A stretch of DNA of 50,269 nt. Source: Phycisphaerales bacterium. Lineage in GTDB: Bacteria; Planctomycetota; Phycisphaerae; UBA1845. The notes beneath the pieces were generated by a model. That model searched no databases, was not told the DNA's origin, and was given only the letters and a program-made list of their open reading frames with translations. Within the stretch, counting starts at the first letter, position 1. Every line of letters begins with the position of its first letter. Positions 7,973-15,398 of the stretch are shown one piece after another. Made by a program: the position numbers and the translations under genes. The stretch lies in the NCBI GenBank assembly GCA_020353195.1, contig CP070691.1, forward strand, positions 2,932,725 to 2,982,993, given 5' to 3'.

Positions 7973-8773
7973 ATGGCGCAAGGGTCACTACGAGCCGAGT
8001 CAATACGCGCCGGATTGACGTGCCGGCGACTCGCCTCGCGGATTGACGTCGTCGGCTCCGTCACGAGCGGCAACGACGTAGCCTGGCAGCACGTCGATGC
8101 GGGAGCCGACGACGGGCTGGTGGTGTTCGCCGAGCATCAGACGGCTGGTCGCGGCCGCTTCGGTCGCACGTGGGAATCTCCGCACGGGGCCAGTGTTCTG
8201 TGCAGCGTTGTAATCCTCGGTGACCCCGACGAACTCGACGGCGCATCGCTCGGGCTCATGTGTGCGATTGCCGCGTGTGATGCGATCCGGTCGGCGTCGG
8301 GCGTATCGGCCGAGATCCGCTGGCCGAACGATCTCGTCGTCAAACGGCGAAAGGTCGGAGGTGTGCTGGTCGAGTCACGGACGACGCGCGGCGGACGGCA
8401 TGCGTTCGTGGTGGGCGTGGGAATCAACTGCCTGCAGCACGCGGTCCACTTTCCGCCCGCCTGGCGTGACCGGGCGACCTCGCTGGACATGGAGAGTCCC
8501 GATCCCATCGACCGGACCGAGGTGTGCCGGTCATTCCTGCAGGAGCTGGACCGTTGGCTCGCCGGGCCGCTGCCGTATTCGCCCGACGTGATACGGGAGG
8601 CTTGGTGCAGGCGGGCAGTGGGTCTGGGCGAGCCGATCCGACTTCGTCAGGCGGGCAAAGACTACGTGGGAGTGGTGGTGGATCTGGATCCAACGGCGGC
8701 CTTGGTGGTCCAGCTCGATCAGGGTGCGCGAATGTTGTTCGACGCGGAGAGCACGACGGTAGTGGAGCCCTGA
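7973..8773 (+). CDS. birA: Biotin-[acetyl-CoA-carboxylase] ligase, class I
   Basis: Activates biotin with ATP and attaches it to the carboxyl carrier protein of acyl-CoA carboxylases. The 266-residue protein has the biotinyl-AMP loop GRGRFGRTW at 59-67, then RWPNDLVVKRRKVGGVLVE and VVGVGINC. An SH3-like C-terminal domain (VVVDLDPTAALVVQLD) completes the fold. There is no N-terminal helix-turn-helix, so it should be a plain ligase and not a repressor. Earlier in-frame starts (from 7682) would cross the divergent promoter region and give low-complexity sequence, so the ATG at 7973 is used. The next gene starts 5 bases after its stop. Confidence 0.9.
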   Translation: MAQGSLRAESIRAGLTCRRLASRIDVVGSVTSGNDVAWQHVDAGADDGLVVFAEHQTAGRGRFGRTWESPHGASVLCSVVILGDPDELDGASLGLMCAIAACDAIRSASGVSAEIRWPNDLVVKRRKVGGVLVESRTTRGGRHAFVVGVGINCLQHAVHFPPAWRDRATSLDMESPDPIDRTEVCRSFLQELDRWLAGPLPYSPDVIREAWCRRAVGLGEPIRLRQAGKDYVGVVVDLDPTAALVVQLDQGARMLFDAESTTVVEP

Positions 8774-8778
8774 ACGGC

Positions 8779-11028
8779 ATGGCGAGCCGTTGGGCAGAGC
8801 GGGGCCGGGTGGGCACGCCGCGCGGCGCCGGATCACGGCCTATGAGACAGCTTCCGGATTCTTACGGAGATGCCGATCGGCCCGCCCGCTGGGGTATCGG
8901 TCTTGCGGACGGAGTGGCGCTGTTGGCAGGGGTCGGGATCCAGTGGTCGGCGTTGGGATTCTCCGAGCAGCTCTACCGGGTCCTCGATCCCACACCCCTG
9001 ACCGGGCGTCTGGTGTGGGGCGCGGTGTTCGCCTCGCTGGCGGTGGGGCTGGCGCTGCCGCCAACGGTTGCGCTGTGGATCGGCAGGCAAGGGTGGCGGC
9101 GAAGGGGGAGCTCCCGGTGGTCGACCGCATGGTCGCCGCCAGGGGATGACATTGATTTGTCACTCTTCTGGACGGTATTGGCCGGACTGGCGCTATTGAC
9201 CGGCGTGCTCGTCGCCGCGGGTCCGATGGTCGTTCTGGCCCTGCAGCACATCTATGAGTCTCTGCTGCATCGCTTCGTGTGGGTTTCCGCCTCTCTGACC
9301 GCTGTCGAGGGGGTGCTGGTCTTCGCGGGGGCGCTCGTGCTGTTCGCTCCGGCGGGATGGGTGATGAGCTGCGTACACAGCCTGGCTGATCCGACCGGGC
9401 GATGGAGCGTCCGACCGCTGGGGTGGGCGTTGGTGGGGTGCGCCGTTTCCGGACTGGCATTGGTGGCGCTAAGAGCGTGGTTCCCGCCGCCGGTGATGAT
9501 GATGGTTCTCGGAGGCATGCCGTTTCTCGTGGTGGCGATCGTGGCGGTGCGGCGGTCTCATGTGCATGACATGGACCGCGAGCTCCCGGGGGCGGGGCCT
9601 GCCGCACCGCCGCCGGATGAACGTGACCCGTGGCCCGCAGTGCTTCGCGCGGCCGTCGTCGGCGCGGCGGCGGCAGGGGTGGCGGCCGCCGTGTGGTGGA
9701 GTCGTGCTTTCAGCATCCTCGGCGGGTTGGATAGCGGCGGAACTCTGACCGTGTTCGTAGTGGCCGGACTCGCGTTCGGTGTCGGGGTGTTGGCGGCCTG
9801 CCGGCCAGGCCGCGGGCGGATCGAATCCATCGGAGGATTCGGAACGCTTTGCGCCACCGGCGGCGTGGTGTTAGGGGCGGCGCTGGTTTGGGCAGCCCTG
9901 TTTCCCCGCTGCGCGGGGTTCGACGCGGCCGGAGGGACAGTGTTCTGGGTGACCGTCTCGGCGTGCGTGGGCATACCGTCGGTGGTCATCGGCTACGCCG
10001 TTGCCTACGGTCATCAGTCTGTATTGCGTCGCGTCGGAAGCAAGGCGGTGGCCGGTGCGTCGATGTTGTCGTTGTCGTTGGCCGGTGTGTCGGCGGCGTT
10101 TCTCTTCGTGCTGGCTCCGACCGTTGTGGCATTGGGCACGTACGCATCGATCGCCGCTGCGGCACTGACGTTGGTGGCGCTTGGCGGGGTGCTGGTCATT
10201 CACGAGCCCACTTATCCCCGTGGGGTCCGGCACGTTCGTGTGGCGGCGGTGTTTGCGGCTGTCGGGGTGCTGGCCGTTGCACTGCCGGCGCCAGCGCGCG
10301 CCTGGTTGCTGACCCGCGAGGGTACGCGGGTTCGACTGATCGAATCACAGTGGCTGACGCATTCGCAATGGCAGGCGGAAAGCGGGCTTCTGACGAGAAC
10401 CGAGCCGCCGCCTCGTGGTCATGTGGTGGCGGCGCGGTATCCCTGCTGTCGGACCGGCGAGCCGCTGCTGGACCTTGCCGCGGTCACCCCGAACCGGCGA
10501 GCGGTTTTCCTCGGCCAAACATCCGCGGGCGTGCGGTCCGCCACCGGGATCGACGTGGCCGACTGTGAATCCCATGCATTCGATCCGAGCATGGCGGTCC
10601 GCCCCCGCCGCAACGCCGGTTCGGCGGCACACCACTTCGGGATGACGGCTACGCGCGTCCTTCGGCTTCGGCGGGGGCAACTGGATGTCGTGCTCATGTC
10701 GCTGGACGGGCTGTCGCGTTTCGTGCGCGATCAACTCCTGGCGACAGGCACGCTGGACCGGGCCCGAAGCAGCCTGACGCCGGACGGGATGGTCGCACTT
10801 CTCCTGCCGACGCATTCGTTCGAAACCGAGGAGCTGGAACGTTGGATTGAGAGGGTCGCCTGCATGACCGATTCGCAATTCGTTTGGACCTGCCTGCAGG
10901 GACAGGAGACACCCGTCCTGGTATTGGTTTTTGGACGCGACGGTGCGTGGCGTGCTCGCTGGTCCCGCTGGTCTGCATGCCGCGTACGGCAGCCGGCGGA
11001 ACTGCCTCACCCTACACCGGACCGTTGA
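8779..11028 (+). CDS. Large polytopic membrane protein with C-terminal soluble domain
   Basis: A 749-residue protein. Residues about 30-530 carry roughly 12-14 hydrophobic helices (for example GLADGVALLAGVGIQWSALG, then LVWGAVFASLAVGLALPP). The last about 200 residues are soluble. That C-terminal part resembles a decayed methyltransferase or spermidine-synthase-like fold (QLDVVLMSLDG, then LTPDGMVALLLPTHSFETEE). It lacks a clear SAM-binding glycine loop. Spermidine-synthase-like domains fused to membrane helices do exist in bacteria, so this is a plausible but unproven relation. The ATG at 8779 follows birA by 5 bases, with GGAG upstream. An alternative start is ATG 8842. It is probably co-transcribed with birA. 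Confidence 0.6.
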   Translation: MASRWAERGRVGTPRGAGSRPMRQLPDSYGDADRPARWGIGLADGVALLAGVGIQWSALGFSEQLYRVLDPTPLTGRLVWGAVFASLAVGLALPPTVALWIGRQGWRRRGSSRWSTAWSPPGDDIDLSLFWTVLAGLALLTGVLVAAGPMVVLALQHIYESLLHRFVWVSASLTAVEGVLVFAGALVLFAPAGWVMSCVHSLADPTGRWSVRPLGWALVGCAVSGLALVALRAWFPPPVMMMVLGGMPFLVVAIVAVRRSHVHDMDRELPGAGPAAPPPDERDPWPAVLRAAVVGAAAAGVAAAVWWSRAFSILGGLDSGGTLTVFVVAGLAFGVGVLAACRPGRGRIESIGGFGTLCATGGVVLGAALVWAALFPRCAGFDAAGGTVFWVTVSACVGIPSVVIGYAVAYGHQSVLRRVGSKAVAGASMLSLSLAGVSAAFLFVLAPTVVALGTYASIAAAALTLVALGGVLVIHEPTYPRGVRHVRVAAVFAAVGVLAVALPAPARAWLLTREGTRVRLIESQWLTHSQWQAESGLLTRTEPPPRGHVVAARYPCCRTGEPLLDLAAVTPNRRAVFLGQTSAGVRSATGIDVADCESHAFDPSMAVRPRRNAGSAAHHFGMTATRVLRLRRGQLDVVLMSLDGLSRFVRDQLLATGTLDRARSSLTPDGMVALLLPTHSFETEELERWIERVACMTDSQFVWTCLQGQETPVLVLVFGRDGAWRARWSRWSACRVRQPAELPHPTPDR

Positions 11029-11086
11029 CCGGCGCGTCCGGGCGTGTCGCCCGTCGTGCTGGTCGGGCGATACCGGCCGGCGTGCG

Positions 11087-11114
11087 TTGCGTCGGCTCAT
11101 CGTGACCCTAGAAT
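11087..11114 (+). promoter_or_regulatory. Promoter for the histidine kinase gene
   Basis: TTGCGT (11087-11092), a 16-base spacer and TAGAAT (11109-11114). Transcription would start near 11121, about 58 bases before the ATG. Confidence 0.55.
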
Positions 11115-11178
11115 GAGTTCGGGCCGTGCCGAAGGTAATCGCCCCGACACACCGCAGGACGAGAAGGAGTTCTGACTC

Positions 11179-12585
11179 ATGCCGGTGTCCGTTCCATTGG
11201 TCGCGTCGATCATCTTTCAGCTTGCGGCTGCCGTCCTGGCACTTCGGTTGATCCGAATCACCGGCTGGCGTTGGGCATGGCTGGTGCTCGCGTCCTCCAT
11301 TCTGCTGATGGTCGTTCGACGGGTCGTCACTCTCTTCGCACTGTGGACTGAACAGGGTCTTCACGCCCCGGGCGGAGCGGCCGAGTGGGTCGCGCTGGGA
11401 ACCTCGGCTCTCATGCTCGCCGGCGTGGCGGGCATCGCCCCGCTGGTCAGTGCCGTTGGACGATCTGAAGGGATCCTGCGGGATGGTGAGGAATTCACGA
11501 GGGACCTGGTGCAACTCGCACCCTTCGGAATCATCTATCTCAGCACGGACGGCACCGTCCTGTACACGAACCCTGCGTCAGACCGCATGACCGGCGTGCC
11601 ACCCCAGCAAATGTCTGTGGCGATCGGGCGACGGCTTCAACAGCTTCCGGCGATCCGGGCACAGCCCAAGGTCGCCGACAGAATCAACCGCTTGCTTCTC
11701 GGGGAGCCGTTTCGCGACTTCGAGGTTGTCTACAGATCCTTGATGGGAGCGGAGCTGACGATCATGGTCTCGGGCACGCCCCGGCTCGGCCCGGACGGGT
11801 CGGTGACAGGTGCGCTGATCGTGTACACCGACGTCACCGAGCGAAGGCGCCTCGAGGAACAGCTGCGTCAGGCGCAGAAGATGGAAGCAGTGGGGCTGCT
11901 GGCCGGCGGGGTCGCCCATGATTTCAATAACCTCCTGATGGTGGTCCTCGGCAGTGTTGAGCTTGTCAAGCGCGACGTGTCGGCTTCCGAACGCACCCTT
12001 GAGGCGCTGGAGCAGGTCGAACAATGTGCATTGAGCGCCGGTGCCCTTACCCGGCAACTGCTGACGTTCAGCCGCCGGCAGTTCGCCAACCCGGAGCGCA
12101 TGAATCTCAATGAGGTTCTGGAGAGCAGGAAAGCGCTGCTCCGGCGGCTCATCGGAGAGGATATCAAGCTGGAGCTGCATCTCGCCTCCGATCTAGACCT
12201 GATCCACGCCGACAGCGGTCAGATCGAACAGGTGATCATGAACCTCGCCGTCAACGCCCGCGAAGCGATGCCTGACGGCGGCGAGCTGACGATCACGACC
12301 CGTAACGAGCTGCTGCGCGAGACCTTCGCAGCCACCCACCCCGATACACGGCCCGGGCCCCACGTCGTGCTGTCGGTCCGCGACACCGGACTGGGGATGG
12401 ACAAGGACGTGATCGAACGTGTGTTCGATCCGTTCTTCACGACCAAGCGACCCGGCAAGGGGACGGGCCTGGGACTCTCGATCGTCTATGGAATCGTCAA
12501 GCAGGCAGGGGGCAACATATCGGTTGAGAGCAAGCCGAGAGCAGGTACGACGTTCACAGTCCGTTTTCCCCACGTCGACGGATGA
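11179..12585 (+). CDS. PAS-domain sensor histidine kinase
   Basis: A 468-residue membrane sensor kinase. Three hydrophobic helices (about 5-28, 33-55 and 68-92) lead to a PAS domain (about 105-220; [17 protein letters not shown] to [14 protein letters not shown]). A HisKA helix with phospho-acceptor H247 ([11 protein letters not shown]) comes next. The ATP-binding part shows the N box ([14 protein letters not shown]), G1 (DTGLGMD), F box (FDPFFTTK) and G2 ([13 protein letters not shown]). The H-D-F-N-N form of the H box is typical of hybrid and NtrB-like kinases, but no receiver domain follows. No response regulator gene is adjacent, so it is an orphan kinase. AGGAG lies 9 bases before the ATG. 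Confidence 0.9.
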   Translation: MPVSVPLVASIIFQLAAAVLALRLIRITGWRWAWLVLASSILLMVVRRVVTLFALWTEQGLHAPGGAAEWVALGTSALMLAGVAGIAPLVSAVGRSEGILRDGEEFTRDLVQLAPFGIIYLSTDGTVLYTNPASDRMTGVPPQQMSVAIGRRLQQLPAIRAQPKVADRINRLLLGEPFRDFEVVYRSLMGAELTIMVSGTPRLGPDGSVTGALIVYTDVTERRRLEEQLRQAQKMEAVGLLAGGVAHDFNNLLMVVLGSVELVKRDVSASERTLEALEQVEQCALSAGALTRQLLTFSRRQFANPERMNLNEVLESRKALLRRLIGEDIKLELHLASDLDLIHADSGQIEQVIMNLAVNAREAMPDGGELTITTRNELLRETFAATHPDTRPGPHVVLSVRDTGLGMDKDVIERVFDPFFTTKRPGKGTGLGLSIVYGIVKQAGGNISVESKPRAGTTFTVRFPHVDG

Positions 12586-12713
12586 AGCCGGCAACCGGAA
12601 GGCATGACCTCAGGCGCGGGCATCACGGCCTCGCCGCGGGTGACCGCTGGGTTCCGAGGGACGGATGCGCAAAACGTCGGCCGGAAGCACAAGCGTTGAG
12701 GACGACGCGTGGG

Positions 12714-13115
12714 TCAGTCTGCGTCGGGCGGTGCCGCCGTTGACGGCTCAATGCGCTCAATCTGGAATTCGGCACCGATGCAGTATCCGCCGAGCGACTG
12801 CGTACAGTGCATCACGACCGCGGCCACACCGGCCTGACGATCGTTCCTGGCAACTTCGATGGAAGTGAACGGCGCGATGGAGGTACGACAGAAGAACCCG
12901 AGCCCGCCCCTGGAGACGTCTCGCGCGGTTACATAGCGAACGTCATGCGCGCGACCATCTGAAAGGACGCGGACCTGGAGTTCGGCATTCCACGTGGTTC
13001 GAGGGTGACGGCGCTTACCCGTATAGTGGTCTGTCGTGCCGGTGGCCAGGGCCTCGGCGAGCCACTGGGCCACTTGGACGCCTCCCTTACCGTGTCGCGC
13101 GCTGCATGTGGACAT
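12714..13115 (-). CDS. PilZ-domain protein
   Basis: A 133-residue protein dominated by one PilZ domain, which usually binds cyclic di-GMP. The two binding motifs are visible: the arginine cluster KRRHPRTTW (about 34-42) and DVSRGGLGF (about 66-74). A beta barrel and a closing strand (CIGAEFQIERIE) follow. The ATG at 13115 is preferred over 13211 because TGGAGA lies about 7 bases upstream and the upstream 32 codons look non-coding. It converges on the histidine kinase gene. The output it controls is not apparent. A single-domain PilZ protein can act as an adaptor for motility or exopolysaccharide machinery. Confidence 0.82.
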   Translation of the reverse strand: MSTCSARHGKGGVQVAQWLAEALATGTTDHYTGKRRHPRTTWNAELQVRVLSDGRAHDVRYVTARDVSRGGLGFFCRTSIAPFTSIEVARNDRQAGVAAVVMHCTQSLGGYCIGAEFQIERIEPSTAAPPDAD

Positions 13116-13547
13116 CTGCGATTCTCCAGTCCCCAGGCTGCTGCGCTCCGTGCGGTTCCGATAACGACATCCGTCAGTCCATGACGCCTGGGATCCCAAT
13201 CCCACCCACAAGATGAGGGGTGCTGATCAACCTCTGCTACCACCGTACGATACGCAGTTGGAAGCCGGCAACTTCACGGCTCGGGAAAACACTGTATCTG
13301 CCGTTTCCGGTCGTGCTCATCGACAGAAACTACCCAGCTTGATGCGGCGGAGGCGGATCATCCGGGTCGCTGCCGGCAGAACGGTGCTTTCACACGATGT
13401 TAAGATAGGCAAGAACAAGCGGCAACCGGTGCGGAGTGACAAATGCCTGTCACTTTCACTATCCTCCGGTTTCACAGAGAGAGTGAAGCCTCAGGCGTGT
13501 CGCCGGCAGAGGGAAACCGCCCACTCATGTATGGTCGCTCAAGTCGG
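13116..13547. other. Intergenic region with an inverted repeat, no gene seen
   Basis: About 430 bases between PilZ (transcribed leftward) and the 3' end of purN. The frames here read as shadow or random sequence. The only structure seen is a perfect 6-bp inverted repeat GTGACA-aatgcc-TGTCAC at 13436-13453, with related TTTCAC/GTGAA halves just downstream. It could be an operator or hairpin for the PilZ promoter region, or chance. Confidence 0.35.
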
Positions 13548-14198
13548 CTACCGGGCGGGCGCGATGCGGACTCCGTCGACCTCAACGCGCAAACGCCCGG
13601 CGGCAAACAGGCGAATCGCTTCCGGATAGGCTTTCCTCTCCTCCTCGAACACGCGGGCGGCCAGCACGTCCGGTGTGTCATCGGGCAGAACCGGGACTGT
13701 GCGCTGAAGGATGATAGGTCCGTGATCGTACTCGTTGTCGGCGAAATGGACTGTGCACCCGCTGGTTCTCCGGTCCGCGGCCAGCACCGCTTCGTGCACG
13801 TGCCGGCCGTGAAACCCCTTGCCCCCAAAATCGGGCAGCAGTGCCGGGTGGATGTTCATGACCCGATTCTCGAACTCCGGCGGAATCCGCCAGAACGACA
13901 GAAAGCCGGCCATGCACACCAGATCCACTCCGGCGCGTGTCAGCGCCGCGGTTACCTTTCGGTCGAACTCCCGCTGCGGCATCGCCCGGTATTCGATGAC
14001 AAGCGTTTCGCAGCCGAACTTCCGGGCGCGGGTCAGCCCGAAGGCGTCCGGGCGCGAGGCGATCACGACGACGATCGTAGCCGGGATCGAGCCTGTTTGG
14101 GTTCCCTCATGGATGTACTGCAGCGATCGCCCGCCGCCGGAGAGCAGGATGCCCAGGCGGACGGGGGCGATGGCGGGCGTGGGTTCGATGTCCGTCAT
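13548..14198 (-). CDS. purN: Phosphoribosylglycinamide formyltransferase
   Basis: Transfers a formyl group from 10-formyl-THF to GAR in purine synthesis. The 216-residue protein has the N-terminal phosphate loop LGILLSGGGRSLQ, then VCMAGFLSFWR. The active-site block NIHPALLPDFGGKGFHGRHV has the catalytic His, and SGCTVHFADNEYDHGPII carries the catalytic Asp. The Asn-His-Asp set (N, H in NIHP; D in YDHGP) is complete. The ATG at 14198 follows GGGAGG by about 9 bases. The opposite-strand frame across this gene is a shadow. No other pur gene is adjacent. Confidence 0.93.
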   Translation of the reverse strand: MTDIEPTPAIAPVRLGILLSGGGRSLQYIHEGTQTGSIPATIVVVIASRPDAFGLTRARKFGCETLVIEYRAMPQREFDRKVTAALTRAGVDLVCMAGFLSFWRIPPEFENRVMNIHPALLPDFGGKGFHGRHVHEAVLAADRRTSGCTVHFADNEYDHGPIILQRTVPVLPDDTPDVLAARVFEEERKAYPEAIRLFAAGRLRVEVDGVRIAPAR

Positions 14199-14352
14199 GG
14201 ATTACAGCCTCCCGGGGGCCGGTGCCGCCGACCGCGGGTGTCATGATCACAGACGGCGGGCCCGGCTGCAACTCCGGTGAGCGGACCGCAGCCGGGTTGA
14301 GCGTGTTGGCCCGCGCGGCACCGGTCCTGCTGCCGATCCCCGTGTGGCAGGG

Positions 14353-14358
14353 TACAAT
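14353..14358 (+). promoter_or_regulatory. -10 element predicting a leaderless mRNA for the radical SAM gene
   Basis: TACAAT at 14353-14358 ends six bases before the ATG at 14365. Standard spacing puts the first transcribed base on the A of the start codon. CTGCCG about 17 bases upstream is a weak -35. No ribosome site precedes the ATG. Confidence 0.45.
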
Positions 14359-14364
14359 GGTCGC

Positions 14365-15357
14365 ATGAGCGAATCACGGCGTAAAGCGTTCGTGCTGGAG
14401 ACGTTCGCACCCGCCTATGCGCGGACCGAAGTCGCCGCTGATTTGCGCCAGCGGGCGGCACGAGCCTTGTCGAGTCTCGAGTCGTGTCGCGCCTGTCCAC
14501 GGGAGTGCGGGGCGGACCGCCTTGCCGGCGGGGTCGGTGTCTGTGAAACCGGGCGGCATGCGCGGGTCTCGTCGGCCTTTCCCCACACCGGCGAAGAACG
14601 GTGTCTCGTCGGGACGTACGGCTCGGGAACGATCTTCTTCTCGTGGTGCAACCTCAAGTGCGTCTTCTGCCAGAACGCGGATATCAGTCAGCAGCCCGCG
14701 GGCGAGCTTCTCGATGCCGCGGTGATCGCCGACCGGATGCTCCGGCTTCAAGCCGCCGGATGCCACAACATCAACTTCGTCTCGCCCTCGCATGTCGTGG
14801 CTCAGATTATCGAAGCCGTCGCCGAGGCGGTTCCCCGGGGGCTGAACCTGCCGCTCGTCTATAACACCAACGCCTACGACTCGGTTGCCACGTTGGGACG
14901 GCTCGACGGGATCGTGGATATCTACATGCCGGATTTCAAGTTCTGGGCACCGCGATCGGCGGCCCGGTATTGCCGGGCCGAGGACTATCCCGAGCGGGCG
15001 CGCGCCGCCGTCAAAGAGATGCACCGCCAGGTCGGCGACTTGAGTTTCGACTCAACCGGTGTGGCCAAGCGGGGGCTGCTGGTGCGCCATCTGGTCATGC
15101 CCGGCGGGCAGGCGGAGTCGGCGGCCATCTTCCGCTGGCTGGCGGAGGAGATATCACCCGACACGTTCGTGAACGTCATGGCCCAATACCGCCCCGCCCA
15201 CCGGGTCGGGCGGTCCCGCCTGATGGATGGCGCGCTGTCGGGAAATGCCGGTGCATCCGAGTCGTACACGGAGATCAACCGGCCTCTTCGTCAAGGGGAG
15301 CTCGAACAAGCCTACGACGACGCCCGGCGCGCGGGGTTGTGGCGCTTCGACGCCTGA
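14365..15357 (+). CDS. Radical SAM protein, COG1313 (PflA-like)
   Basis: A 330-residue radical SAM protein of the type often labelled pyruvate-formate-lyase-activating-like. The cluster motif CNLKCVFC gives C95, C99 and C102. An N-terminal cysteine set typical of this branch (C41, C44, C48 in CRACPRECG, and C60) may hold a second metal site. NINFVSPSHV, VYNTNAYD, IYMPDFKFW and LVRHLVMPGG fill the expected barrel order. Its real substrate is unknown. Some relatives sit beside MEMO1/AMMECR1 genes, but none is present here. The start is ATG 14365, with a -10 box directly before it, so the upstream GTG at 14344 is unlikely. Confidence 0.85.
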   Translation: MSESRRKAFVLETFAPAYARTEVAADLRQRAARALSSLESCRACPRECGADRLAGGVGVCETGRHARVSSAFPHTGEERCLVGTYGSGTIFFSWCNLKCVFCQNADISQQPAGELLDAAVIADRMLRLQAAGCHNINFVSPSHVVAQIIEAVAEAVPRGLNLPLVYNTNAYDSVATLGRLDGIVDIYMPDFKFWAPRSAARYCRAEDYPERARAAVKEMHRQVGDLSFDSTGVAKRGLLVRHLVMPGGQAESAAIFRWLAEEISPDTFVNVMAQYRPAHRVGRSRLMDGALSGNAGASESYTEINRPLRQGELEQAYDDARRAGLWRFDA

Positions 15358-15398
15358 AGAGAAGGTCCTCGCGACTGACCGTTATCGGCTCAGTCCAC

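Noticed and set aside
13213..13629. A 138-codon plus-strand frame between PilZ and purN
   Set aside because: It overlaps purN's coding end, has no ribosome site and no recognisable domain.
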